Under the pieces are notes generated by a model. That model searched no databases and was not told the DNA's origin. It worked only from the letters and a program-made list of their open reading frames with translations. 64,000 nt of DNA from Acidipila sp. GTDB taxonomy: Bacteria > Acidobacteriota > Terriglobia > Acidiferrales > UBA7541. This document shows positions 8,597 to 17,217 of the stretch, in pieces (position 1 is the first letter of the stretch; each line of letters opens with the position of its first letter). The stretch spans positions 1 to 64,000 of the forward strand of contig JAAFGT010000011.1 of NCBI GenBank assembly GCA_010365215.1. The letters are read 5' to 3'. The position numbers and the translations under genes are program-made.

Positions 8597-10279
8597 CTAG
8601 ACGCGAACCAAAACTTTGTAGCGATAGGTAATGGTCTTCTCTTCTCCCGCCTTCAACGTCACATTCCAAGTGAGCCGCGAGCTGGGATTCTCCGTGTGCA
8701 CCGCCTGCGCCACCTTGACGGATTTTCCCAGGTCCGACGCGGAGAGCACGCTGCCCACCAGCGCCTTGCGAATGGTCAGGTCGATATCCTTGCTCTTGTA
8801 GTTCTTGAGTTTCAGAGTCCCCTCCACGGTCACCACGTCGAAATGAGTGTTGGGGCGCACCTCGACGCGCGGTTGGCGATCCACCTCCAGCTCCTGGCGA
8901 TCGGTGCGAACGTCGGTGGCGATGGTGAGTTTCAGATTGGTGGTCGCGCCTTTTGGCGTATACAGCAGCGTATCCTGCGAAACCGGCTTGGTGCCGGAGA
9001 TGACCATCGCCGGCGCGCTGGTCCACGGAAATTTGGTGGTGTTCTTCAACCGCAGCGAGTGCCACACCGTGTTCAGAACATTGCCGTTGCCGTCGGGATT
9101 ATTCTGGTTGTATCCGTTTTGCGGATTGCCGAAAGGATCGACGCGCGAGGTATCGGGAATATCCCATTCATAGATGTGCGCAAATCCTACGCTGGCGCCG
9201 AATACGTTGTAGGTGCCGCGCTCCCCGCGCGCCAGGGTTATGCCGCTGCGCGTGTAAAGAAACAGGTCTTCCTCCGGCGCGCCGACCAGCTCGCCCACGG
9301 TGGAGGAAAAGCTGGGCGAAGGCGAAATAGCATCGATTTCGGCCGCGCGCGCCTGCGCCACAATGGCGTTGCTATATCTTCCCGCGGAAGCGCCGGCCTT
9401 GGCCGATGCCATGCCTTCCGCGTCGCGCATTAATTCCGCGAGCGACTGTTGCAGCGCCATGGGCGAGGGAATATCCGCGTAGGCGAAGTTGGGAACTCCT
9501 ACGACGAAGAACAGGTCGGTGTTGGCGAGGTCTTCCACATCGTTTACCACCACGGCCTGCATGGTGATACGCGCGGTTTTTTCATCTTCGAGCGACACCA
9601 GGTAGGATGGCGTCCAGCCCAGGCCCTTCTGCAAATACCCTAGAGTCACATTGGCGCTTTCGCCGGCGCCCTTCAGCTTGAAGCGCAGTCCTTTTAATTC
9701 CTCGTGGCGCTGGAAGTGATAGTTGGGCTGGTCCGGCAGAGTAACCATTGACACGCCATTCAAATTCATGGCGATCACGTGGCCTTCCGCTTTCAAAAGC
9801 AGCAGGTTCGTCTGCGGTTTCACAATTGCCAGGCGGGCGGCTTCTTCTTCCGGCAAGAGGCGTGGGGGATTCTTTTCCTCCGGCTCGGTCAGCCCGATAA
9901 TTTCTCCGGTGTATTCCTTCTGGTTGTAGGAAACCGTAACGGTTTTGCCGGCGTTGGCGGTCAGCAGCTGCTCGAGCGACAAAACATTGCCGGGGCGGCT
10001 CGAGGAATAGCGATAAGCCACCAACTCTTCAATGGATGTGCCGGAATCGTTCGGGGCCAGCCACAGAGTCCCCAGAGTGGCGGCGGGCGCGAAGGAGATC
10101 TTTCCCTGACCATCGGCGAGTTTGATATTTCCCTGCCGCAGGAAGAAGCCCAGGCCGTTCTTGAATGCGGCGACCGCCTGCACTTTCATTTCCACGTCAG
10201 GCGCATCGGCGGTGAATATGCTAGTGGCGGCGAGGGAAAAACAGGCCAGTAACAGTACCATCCACAAGGGTTGACGCAT
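8597..10279 (-). CDS. Exported DUF4139-family protein
   Basis: The 560-residue protein has a signal peptide (about 1-24). The rest looks mostly beta-structured, with a long region around 210-560 resembling DUF4139 (YLVSLEDEKTARITMQAVVVNDVEDLANTDLFFVVG; C-terminal NVTLKAGEEKTITYRYKVLVRV). DUF4139 proteins are exported and poorly characterised. The start is strongly supported by an almost perfect AAGGAGGTG 5 nt upstream. The end converges with the ketosynthase gene 13 bp away. No enzymatic motif is recognisable. Confidence 0.75.
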   Translation of the reverse strand: MRQPLWMVLLLACFSLAATSIFTADAPDVEMKVQAVAAFKNGLGFFLRQGNIKLADGQGKISFAPAATLGTLWLAPNDSGTSIEELVAYRYSSSRPGNVLSLEQLLTANAGKTVTVSYNQKEYTGEIIGLTEPEEKNPPRLLPEEEAARLAIVKPQTNLLLLKAEGHVIAMNLNGVSMVTLPDQPNYHFQRHEELKGLRFKLKGAGESANVTLGYLQKGLGWTPSYLVSLEDEKTARITMQAVVVNDVEDLANTDLFFVVGVPNFAYADIPSPMALQQSLAELMRDAEGMASAKAGASAGRYSNAIVAQARAAEIDAISPSPSFSSTVGELVGAPEEDLFLYTRSGITLARGERGTYNVFGASVGFAHIYEWDIPDTSRVDPFGNPQNGYNQNNPDGNGNVLNTVWHSLRLKNTTKFPWTSAPAMVISGTKPVSQDTLLYTPKGATTNLKLTIATDVRTDRQELEVDRQPRVEVRPNTHFDVVTVEGTLKLKNYKSKDIDLTIRKALVGSVLSASDLGKSVKVAQAVHTENPSSRLTWNVTLKAGEEKTITYRYKVLVRV

Positions 10280-10448
10280 CTTCGCACCTCCTTTCGTCAG
10301 GTACTCTTCAGGCTTTCTTCGTGTTTTGCCAGGGGCACATAAATTCTACGTAGACGGAGCGGCGATGACACGCGGAGAGATTCGTGGATGTGTCGTGCAC
10401 GATGCAGGGCGCTCCAATCTCGGCGATTGGTGTTCGTGCGACTGGCGA

Positions 10449-11255
10449 TTACAGCGGGCAGCCTATCAGGTAAGTAATTGGCAGCGGCGAATGCGGTCCT
10501 TGATGCTCTCCTGTTTCCCAGGTGTATTCGCGGCCGCCGAGACCATCGGTGAGTTCGCGCAACTCTTGCGGCGAATACGTTCGCAGGCAGGACACCACCG
10601 CGTCATGCCATCCAACCAGTGGGATCACCGGGATCAAGTACGTCCATAGCAGCGGCCACCATCGAAACGGGCGCACCAGCGGCACCACCAGCATAAATCC
10701 CAGCGGCGTCAGGAAGAAAAAGATCAACAACGCCTTCAGGCTGCGATGCGTCACCTCGAAGACGGCGATGCCCACGCGATTCTCCGCGGCATTGCGCAGA
10801 ATCGCCCGCGCTTTCTCCGGCGGAAAATGGTGGAAAGAAGTGAACAGAGTGCGGAAGCCCTGGAGCGCGGCTGGCACGGCGGTCGCGTCGACAGGCTCTT
10901 TGGAAAAGCTGATGTGCCCGGGTGACGCGGCTTGGGCGCGCTCGAGCGCAGGCAGATTTGGAAACCTGTCGGTAAGAGAGACGCGGAGATCCGCAAGCGC
11001 CTCGCTTTCCGGAGAATTTTTCGGTTCTGCGGTGAACTGCCGGATCATGCGCGGCCACGGGCCCCCTCCACCCGAGCAGAGGTCAACGACCTGCGTAGTG
11101 CCGGCGCGCGCGAACGCCCGCCGCAGGCGCGGCACGATGGTGCCGTAATTGTTGCCAAAGTGCAGCGCGGCTTCTAGCGTGTCGGTCACCGGGTCGCGCA
11201 AGAACCGGGGAAACCAGGGCTGGTCGTGAATCTCGATCCACTGAATACGACGCAA
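10449..11255 (-). CDS. Class I SAM-dependent methyltransferase-like protein with membrane segment
   Basis: The 268-residue protein has a SAM-binding motif I, VVDLCSGGGGPWP, near residue 57, and a Rossmann-type continuation. A hydrophobic stretch near 180-220 (FFFLTPLGFMLVVPLV, then WTYLIPVIPLVGW) suggests membrane association, so the substrate may be a lipid. It has no close functional name. The start is TTG with GGAGG 7 nt upstream. It lies upstream of the DUF4139 gene on the same strand, 169 bp apart. A link to the polyketide cluster 3.5 kb away is possible but unsupported. Confidence 0.72.
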   Translation of the reverse strand: MRRIQWIEIHDQPWFPRFLRDPVTDTLEAALHFGNNYGTIVPRLRRAFARAGTTQVVDLCSGGGGPWPRMIRQFTAEPKNSPESEALADLRVSLTDRFPNLPALERAQAASPGHISFSKEPVDATAVPAALQGFRTLFTSFHHFPPEKARAILRNAAENRVGIAVFEVTHRSLKALLIFFFLTPLGFMLVVPLVRPFRWWPLLWTYLIPVIPLVGWHDAVVSCLRTYSPQELRELTDGLGGREYTWETGEHQGPHSPLPITYLIGCPL

Positions 11256-11350
11256 GCAGAATCCTCCAAGCGCTCCTGACCGGACGAGGATACTCTTTTG
11301 CGCGCGTCATTCCGACCGTCGACTTCGCGCACGCGGGGGCGGACTAAATA

Positions 11351-11422
11351 GCGCTGGCCTTCAGTCCAGCATTTTCTCCGCAGCAGGTTGCTGTCGAGAA
11401 GATGCCGGCTGAAGGCCAGCGC
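11351..11422. repeat. REPIN-like inverted repeat
   Basis: The arms GCGCTGGCCTTCAG (11351-11364) and CTGAAGGCCAGCGC (11409-11422) are perfect 14-nt inverted complements separated by 44 bp. The loop side of each arm carries a further CCAGC / GCCGG segment. The element lies between two leftward genes in otherwise non-coding DNA. This geometry matches two inverted REP units forming a REPIN. No REP-associated transposase is in the window. Confidence 0.6.
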
Positions 11423-11438
11423 CAGAAAGGAGGTTATT

Positions 11439-11978
11439 TTACTTGGCCGAGACTGGAACGGATGCTCGAGTTGTTTCCCAGTCCAGGCGCAGAGTGCAGC
11501 CCGCCCCGGCAGGGTCAAACGCGATGGTGAAATTCTCCACCGGTGCGGGAAGCTTGGAGACCGCCATGTCCACGCGCACCAGGTCGTCGCCGTCTCCAGG
11601 ATAAGGGATACCCCACTCCCCGGTTTTTTTGCTGATGATCAGCGTCCACTTGTCGTTATTGGGAATGGCAAATAGCGTGTAACTGCCCGCCGGCACGCTC
11701 TTGCCGCCCACCAGCAGATCCGTGGTGGTAACAAACGTGGTGGCAGAGTTTGCGCCAGCACGCCACACTTCTCCGGTAGGCACGAGTCCCCCGTAAATCT
11801 TGCGCCCCTTCATGCGCGGGCTGGAATAGTCCACGGTAACCGTGTTGCTGCCAAGCTTGCATTCCGCTTTGGCCGGCGGGCTGGCGGGAGGTTTCTTATC
11901 CCCCTGGCCCAGGCCGGGCATAGTCATCACCGCGATGCTCAGTAGCAACAACCCACACGATGCAATCGTCTTTGTCAT
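11439..11978 (-). CDS. Exported DUF2911-family protein
   Basis: The 179-residue protein has a signal peptide (about 1-24, ending near GLGQG). A compact beta domain follows with the features of DUF2911: VDYSSPRMKGRKIYGGLVP, WRAGANSATTF, VPAGSYTLFAIP and WTLIISK. DUF2911 proteins are small secreted proteins of unknown function, frequent in Acidobacteriota and Bacteroidota. The start is supported by GGAGG 5 nt upstream. It is divergent from a Dabb protein gene, and a GTTACGT-type palindrome lies in the shared upstream region. Confidence 0.82.
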   Translation of the reverse strand: MTKTIASCGLLLLSIAVMTMPGLGQGDKKPPASPPAKAECKLGSNTVTVDYSSPRMKGRKIYGGLVPTGEVWRAGANSATTFVTTTDLLVGGKSVPAGSYTLFAIPNNDKWTLIISKKTGEWGIPYPGDGDDLVRVDMAVSKLPAPVENFTIAFDPAGAGCTLRLDWETTRASVPVSAK

Positions 11979-12031
11979 TTTTCCTCCAGTGTTTAACTGT
12001 TACGTGGCTTGGACGCATCCAGCCGCGCGGA

Positions 12032-12052
12032 CGTTACGTAAGAGACGTAACG
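12032..12052. promoter_or_regulatory. Palindrome in divergent intergenic region
   Basis: CGTTACGT (12032-12039) and ACGTAACG (12045-12052) form a perfect 8-bp inverted repeat with a 5-bp spacer, 54 bp upstream of the DUF2911 start. A third half-site, GTTACGT, is at 11999-12005. It could be an operator for the divergent DUF2911 and Dabb genes, or part of an intergenic repeat family. Confidence 0.4.
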
Positions 12053-12194
12053 CTAGATAGGATGCCAAGCTTGGCGACGACTGCGACTGGGCGTGTCGCA
12101 TTTGCTCTGCCTTGGCGAATCTCATAGGATGATAGCGCGAAACCGACCACGCGCCAAAACTGCGGTGAAGATTACGAGTCTTCAAGGAGATTGC

Positions 12195-12593
12195 GTGAAT
12201 TTAAAATCCCGGATTTCAGTGGTACTCGCTTGTGCCGGCTGCCTGTTTTGCGCTGGATACCTGGCGGGACAGGCCAGGAACAGCTTCGCTCAGCCACACA
12301 CCATCATTCACATCTCGCTGATTAAATGGAAGGCAGGCGTCTCCGACGCCGACAAGCAGAAGGCGCTCGACGGCGTGAAAGATGTAGCCGCGCAGATTCC
12401 CGGCGTAAAGAATGTGTGGTTGAAGGCGGAGCGTATGCAGCCGCGCGATTACAATGACGCATTTGCCATCGAATTTGAGAACCGGGAAGCCGCCGACAAT
12501 TACGCGGAGAACCCGGTTCATGAAAAATGGAGCAAGGAGTTCCTGGCCATCCGCGAGTCGAGCATCAGCCCCCAGATCAGCAATCCGAAATAG
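12195..12593 (+). CDS. Exported Dabb (stress-responsive alpha/beta-barrel) protein
   Basis: The 132-residue protein has an N-terminal hydrophobic signal (VVLACAGCLFCAGYLAG). A Dabb domain covers about 35-125: IIHISLIKWKAGVSDADKQ, then PGVKNVWLK, NDAFAIEFENREAADNY and HEKW. Dabb domains dimerise, and some bind small hydrophobic ligands. The GTG start was chosen because AAGGAG lies 6 nt upstream and the signal peptide begins at once. Upstream starts in frame would add a non-signal leader. The ligand is unknown. Confidence 0.82.
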   Translation: MNLKSRISVVLACAGCLFCAGYLAGQARNSFAQPHTIIHISLIKWKAGVSDADKQKALDGVKDVAAQIPGVKNVWLKAERMQPRDYNDAFAIEFENREAADNYAENPVHEKWSKEFLAIRESSISPQISNPK

Positions 12594-12721
12594 CTGCGCC
12601 GGGGATTGTGCCCGCCGCCACAGCAGAGCGGCTCCCACGCCGCTGGAGGGAGCTAATCGGCACCCGGCGCATTGGACACAGCGCTGAAAGCGATGTTAGA
12701 TTTGGGCCGCCATTAGCGGGG

Positions 12722-13072
12722 ATGGAGATCATGACCGAAGCCAAGAAAAATCGGCGTCACGCCGCGCGAATCAGCGAGGCCGGCAGCACCATCGAATACG
12801 TGGCGCCTTCGCCGCGGGTGCTGGATCTTTCCCTCAACGGAGCCTTCGTCCTCGACACGCGGCCATTCCACATGGGCGAGAGCGTGGAATTCCGCCTGTG
12901 GCTGGGTCCGCGGGACTCTATCGTCGTGCAAGGAATGGTGCGGCGCGTGGAGCCAGGCCGCGGCATGGCTCTGGAGTTCATTCACATCGAAACTACCGAC
13001 CGCCGGCGCCTCAAGGATTACCTCGCTCGCTTCGAAGCCTTCGGCGATCTTCCTGCGGCCGACGATTTTTAG
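12722..13072 (+). CDS. PilZ domain protein (probable c-di-GMP receptor)
   Basis: The 116-residue single-domain protein has both halves of the c-di-GMP binding signature: an Arg-rich RRHAAR segment at about 10-15 and DLSLNGAFV at about 39-47 (the D-x-S-x-x-G motif). A six-stranded barrel pattern ends with a basic helix (DRRRLKDYLARF). Proteins of this type change partner activity when they bind c-di-GMP. The ATG at 12731 is an equally good start. A weak extended -10 (TG-T-TAGATT, 12694-12702) precedes it. No cyclase or motility gene is nearby. Confidence 0.85.
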   Translation: MEIMTEAKKNRRHAARISEAGSTIEYVAPSPRVLDLSLNGAFVLDTRPFHMGESVEFRLWLGPRDSIVVQGMVRRVEPGRGMALEFIHIETTDRRRLKDYLARFEAFGDLPAADDF

Positions 13073-13121
13073 ACCAGGCAAATTGTTTCTCGCGCCGCTG
13101 CCATGGTCCTGAAGACGCTGG

Positions 13122-13250
13122 CTACATCCTGCGAATTCTTAAGTACCTCAATAAATCCGGGAACAAGCTGATGGCCATTGCCATGATGGTGACCGCGATT
13201 AAGCCCACCACCGCAGCGCCGATGAATGTGAAGATGTTTACGGAAGTCAT
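13122..13250 (-). CDS. 42-residue membrane microprotein (DUF6893-like)
   Basis: This small leftward frame sits in an otherwise gene-free stretch. It encodes one membrane helix (about residues 6-29, FIGAAVVGLIAVTIMAMAISLF) followed by a short basic tail, PDLLRYLRIRRM, and the stop. The pattern of a helix, then PD..RY.RI..M at the very C-terminus, is what I recall of the tiny proteins annotated as DUF6893. An AGGGG ribosome-binding sequence lies 7 nt upstream of the ATG. The function is unknown. It faces the PilZ gene and is divergent from the TonB receptor. Confidence 0.65.
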   Translation of the reverse strand: MTSVNIFTFIGAAVVGLIAVTIMAMAISLFPDLLRYLRIRRM

Positions 13251-13347
13251 TTTTCGGCCCCTCGTCTCGCCAGAATGCCAGAATGCCACAATGATTGATG
13301 CTTGAGAATGAACATCTTACCGCTGGACATTTTCCTAGACAAATCCC

Positions 13348-13376
13348 TTGACAAACTTTTGAAGCGAAAGTAAAAG
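13348..13376 (+). promoter_or_regulatory. Sigma70-type promoter of the TonB-receptor/GH2 operon
   Basis: There is a perfect -35 TTGACA at 13348-13353, a 17-bp spacer, and -10 TAAAAG at 13371-13376. Transcription would start near 13383 and leave a 5' leader of about 110 nt before the receptor ATG at 13495. Confidence 0.6.
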
Positions 13377-13494
13377 AAGATATCCGTAATAAAGCAAAAC
13401 ACCGGTTTTCGGGGGTCGATACCACCACCCATTCGCGCCGAGCGGGTCGCTACTTCCCATCTCAAGACTGCTCTACACTGTGAGGAATCTCATT

Positions 13495-16400
13495 ATGCAA
13501 AACTCGAATTGGCTCGGCAGACTCTCCCCTTGGGAGCCCACCGCAGTGCGCCTCACCAGCCGGGTGCCGGCGAATGACCAAATCGGAAGAAACCCACGCT
13601 TTCGAACGGTCCCCTTTTTTTTATGGGCGGGGTTATTTCTGTTGCTGGGCTCCGCGGGAGTAGCGCGGGCGCAGAAGGATGCCGGCGGCATTGCCGGCAC
13701 GGTGCGTGACGTCAGCGGCGCGGTGATACCCGCCGCAAATGTGTTCGTCCGCGACGCCGAACGCGGCACCACATTCACCACCGCAACGAACGCGTCCGGC
13801 GAATACGTCGCCAGCCCGCTCAAGGTGGGCCGCTACACCGTTACCGTGGAACATTCCGGGTTCAAGAAAGCTGTCTCCGTTGCCGTGGACCTGGACGTTC
13901 AACAGCGCATTGTGATCGATATGACGCTGCAGGTCGGAGATCTGGGCACCGAAACAGTTACAGTGCAGACGTCCACGCCGCTGCTGGACTCGGAAGTCTC
14001 CGGCCTCGGCGCCGTGGTAGAGAACAAAAGCATCCAAAACCTTCCGTTAAACGGACGTAACTTCGCTCAATTGGCGCTCACCGTTCCCGGCACCGTGCCC
14101 AGCGAACCGGGGTCGCGCGATGAACAGAGTTTTGGCTTCAGCTCCAACGGCGCGCGTTCCTTGCAAAACAATTTTCTGCTTGACGGGATCGACAACAATT
14201 CCAATCTTCCCGACTTGCTGAACGAAACCAACTACGTGATTCAGCCGGCGCTCGACGCACTCCAGGAATTCAAGGTGCAAACCAACGCGTATAGCGCGGA
14301 ATTCGGGCGCGGCAACGGCGCCATTATCAACGCCTCCATAAAATCGGGCACGAATAAATGGCACGGAAGCGTGTACGAGTATTTGAGGAACGAAAAGCTC
14401 GATGCGCGCAATGCCTTTGATCCGGCGCAGATTCCGCCGTACAAACAAAACCAGTTTGGCGTGACCTTCGGAGGGCCGGTTATCATTCCTCACGTTTACG
14501 ATGGACATAACCGGACTTTTTTCTTCGTGGACTATGCCGGCCTGCGCGTTCGCCAGGCGCAATCGGTGGCGTTGTTTGTACCCACCCCGGCGCAGGTGGC
14601 CGGCGATTTTTCCGCTTCCTTGACGGGCAGCCCCGCTTTTGCGGTGGATCCGACCACCGGGTTGCCGACCGCTCAAGTAGCGCTCGACTGCGCGGGACGC
14701 CCTACATTTGCCGGTGAAATCTTCAACACCCGGCTTACCCAGTCCTCGAATCTGAATCCCAATGGCTTTTGCGGCGTGCCCATTGGCGTGGACCTGGCGG
14801 GCAATCCGACGAATATCTTCCCTAATGCCGCCATCGATCCGTTGGGCTCGCGGCTGGCCATGCTCTACCCGGCGCCCAACGTTCTCAATGATCCCGCGCT
14901 GAATTTCAAGGCCTCTCCGGTTTTGCGGCAGACCCGCAACAATTTCGACGTGCGGCTGGACCACAAATTCTCAGATATGGATACATCGTTCGTGCGGTTC
15001 AGTTATGAAGACCAGCCCAGCGTGATTCCGGCCAGTTTCCCCGGCATCGGCGATGGCGGCGGATTTTTCAGCGGCGTCGAAGCGAATACTTACCATAGCC
15101 TCGCGCTCAGCGAAGTGCATATCTTCCGGCCCACTTTGATAAACGAATTCCGTTTTGGCTATAACCGCGCGCACTCGCAGCGGTTTAATTTCAACGCTGA
15201 CAAGGACATCTCCGCCCAGATCGGATTCCCTGGAGTGCCCTTCGGACCGATGATTGGAGGGCTTCCGCAATTGACGTTCAATGACGCTCCGACGCTGGGA
15301 AGCCCGACATTTCTTCCATCGTTGGAGATTCAGAACACGTACTCGCTATCGGACGACCTGACCTGGATTAAATCCAACCATACCGTGAAATTTGGGACGG
15401 AAATCCGCCACGAAGAATTCACGATATTTCAGCCGGCCGCCCCGCGCGGCATGCTGAGTTTCAGCAGTCAGTTTACAGACAATCCGGCATCGCCCGGGAG
15501 CGGGGGTTCGGGGCTGGCCTCCCTGCTGGCAGGGCTCACCGACGGCGGCAGCATCAACAACCTGCACAATATGGATTATTTTCGGCCTATCTATTCGTTT
15601 TACGCGCAGGACGATTGGAAAGTGACGCGCAACCTTACCCTCAACCTCGGATTGCGCTATGAATTATTCACTACCGTGAAAGAACGAAATAATCAGCAGG
15701 GCACATTTGACCTGAACCAGCCGCTGACTCCCACGATTGTTGTTCCCAAAGGACAGACCGCGCAGTTGACGCCCTGTTTGGCTACCGGCACTCCACCCTG
15801 TGCCATGTTACGGCTTAGCGCTACGGGCACTCGCGGGCTGATCAAGCCGGACCTCAACAACTTTGCACCGCGAATCGGCTTTGCCTACAAATTAACCGAG
15901 CGCACCGTGTTGCGCGGGGGCTACGGAGTTTTTTATGGTGGTCAGGAAAATGGCCCCTATTCAAACCCCAGTCCTGGATTCAATCCTCCTTTCTTCGCGG
16001 GCCAGTCGTTCAGTACCTCGTGCAGCGCAGCTTCCGCGAACCCTGCGGCGGGCGCGCTGGATTGTTCCGTTCCGGGCTTGAGTTCTCTCCAGCAGGGTTT
16101 CCCAGCCACTTCGCTCACCGACCCGAATACTCCGCTGCTGTTTTCGGTGGATCCGCAATTACGCACACCCTATTTGCAGCAGTGGCACCTCTCCGTGCAG
16201 CGCGAGTTGCCGGGAAATTCGATTGTTGAAATCACTTACGCCGGCTCCAAAGGCTCGGAACTATTCACGTTTTTCAACGGAAATCAGTCTACACCCACTG
16301 CGGATCCCGCTGCGCCTTCAGCGCCGCGACGTCCGGTGCCTGCGTTCGACGCACCCATCAACTGGTTCCGCTCCACTGGAATTTCAAATTACAACTCATT

Positions 16401-17145
16401 GCAAGTGCGCGCGGAAAAGCGCTTCTCGCGGGGCTTTTCGTTTCTGATGGCGTATACTTGGGCGCACTCCCTGGATATCGCGTCAAACAGCAATCTGGGC
16501 GCGCAGAACAATAGCGACTTTCGCGATCTGCGGTTTCCCATGCGCGAATACGGTAACTCCGATTTCGACGTGCGCCACCGCTTCGTCGTCAGCTATGTGT
16601 ATGAGCTCCCGTTTGGTCACGGGAAGCGCTGGCTGCAAAACGCGGGTTCGGTCGTGGACAAGATCGTGGGCGACTGGCAGTTGTCGGGGATAACCTCGAT
16701 CTCGACAGGAAACTATTTTACGGTGACCGATGGCAACGGAAATTTTTCGAACTCCGACGGGGGACCTTCGGGCGTATCGCAACGCCCCGACGTCATCGCA
16801 AACCCCCGCGCTACACCATGCGTCGCGGGCACTTTCTTCAACACCTGCGCTTTTGCCGATCCACCGCTGGGTTCATTCGGGAATGTAGGTAGAAATACGC
16901 TGCAAGGGCCGGGCTATCAAGTGTGGGACATGTCCCTGCTGAAAGTGTTCAGGATAGGTGAGAGCAAAGAGATTCAATTCCGCAGCGATTTCTTCAACCT
17001 GCCGAACCACACCAACAAGCTGCTGGCCAAGTCGGGCCCGCAACAGGGCAATAACAGCAGCGATCTGGGGAGCCCCAATTTTGGATTCCTGACTGCGGCC
17101 CGCCCGCCTCGCCAGATTCAATTCTCATTGCGGTTTGCATTTTAA
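13495..17145 (+). CDS. Oar-like TonB-dependent receptor with carboxypeptidase-regulatory domain
   Basis: The 1,216-residue outer-membrane protein has a signal peptide after a long polar n-region (hydrophobic core FFLWAGLFLLLGSAG, ending ARAQ near residue 62). A carboxypeptidase-regulatory Ig-like domain follows (about 66-155, GGIAGTVRDVSGAVIPAANV). Next are a plug (NLPLNGRNFAQLAL, then SFSSNGARSLQNNFLLDGIDNN) and a long beta-barrel ending in aromatic FSLRFAF. This is the Oar/SusC-like family that is greatly expanded in Acidobacteriota and imports oligosaccharides or other large ligands using TonB energy. ATG 13495 has GAGG 9 nt upstream. The next gene, 72 bp on, encodes a secreted GH2 enzyme, so its ligand is probably the matching oligosaccharide. 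No SusD-like lipoprotein is present. Confidence 0.93.
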   Translation: MQNSNWLGRLSPWEPTAVRLTSRVPANDQIGRNPRFRTVPFFLWAGLFLLLGSAGVARAQKDAGGIAGTVRDVSGAVIPAANVFVRDAERGTTFTTATNASGEYVASPLKVGRYTVTVEHSGFKKAVSVAVDLDVQQRIVIDMTLQVGDLGTETVTVQTSTPLLDSEVSGLGAVVENKSIQNLPLNGRNFAQLALTVPGTVPSEPGSRDEQSFGFSSNGARSLQNNFLLDGIDNNSNLPDLLNETNYVIQPALDALQEFKVQTNAYSAEFGRGNGAIINASIKSGTNKWHGSVYEYLRNEKLDARNAFDPAQIPPYKQNQFGVTFGGPVIIPHVYDGHNRTFFFVDYAGLRVRQAQSVALFVPTPAQVAGDFSASLTGSPAFAVDPTTGLPTAQVALDCAGRPTFAGEIFNTRLTQSSNLNPNGFCGVPIGVDLAGNPTNIFPNAAIDPLGSRLAMLYPAPNVLNDPALNFKASPVLRQTRNNFDVRLDHKFSDMDTSFVRFSYEDQPSVIPASFPGIGDGGGFFSGVEANTYHSLALSEVHIFRPTLINEFRFGYNRAHSQRFNFNADKDISAQIGFPGVPFGPMIGGLPQLTFNDAPTLGSPTFLPSLEIQNTYSLSDDLTWIKSNHTVKFGTEIRHEEFTIFQPAAPRGMLSFSSQFTDNPASPGSGGSGLASLLAGLTDGGSINNLHNMDYFRPIYSFYAQDDWKVTRNLTLNLGLRYELFTTVKERNNQQGTFDLNQPLTPTIVVPKGQTAQLTPCLATGTPPCAMLRLSATGTRGLIKPDLNNFAPRIGFAYKLTERTVLRGGYGVFYGGQENGPYSNPSPGFNPPFFAGQSFSTSCSAASANPAAGALDCSVPGLSSLQQGFPATSLTDPNTPLLFSVDPQLRTPYLQQWHLSVQRELPGNSIVEITYAGSKGSELFTFFNGNQSTPTADPAAPSAPRRPVPAFDAPINWFRSTGISNYNSLQVRAEKRFSRGFSFLMAYTWAHSLDIASNSNLGAQNNSDFRDLRFPMREYGNSDFDVRHRFVVSYVYELPFGHGKRWLQNAGSVVDKIVGDWQLSGITSISTGNYFTVTDGNGNFSNSDGGPSGVSQRPDVIANPRATPCVAGTFFNTCAFADPPLGSFGNVGRNTLQGPGYQVWDMSLLKVFRIGESKEIQFRSDFFNLPNHTNKLLAKSGPQQGNNSSDLGSPNFGFLTAARPPRQIQFSLRFAF

Positions 17146-17217
17146 CGGTAGCTGACTTCCTGGATTCTGGCTGGTGCGCACAGGGGCCGGTGCAGGTTCC
17201 GGCCCGATGGGAGAAAA

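Noticed and set aside
8354-9433. A 359-codon rightward frame spanning the KAS end and DUF4139
   Set aside because: It runs out of frame through one supported gene and antisense through another, with an Arg/His-rich composition.
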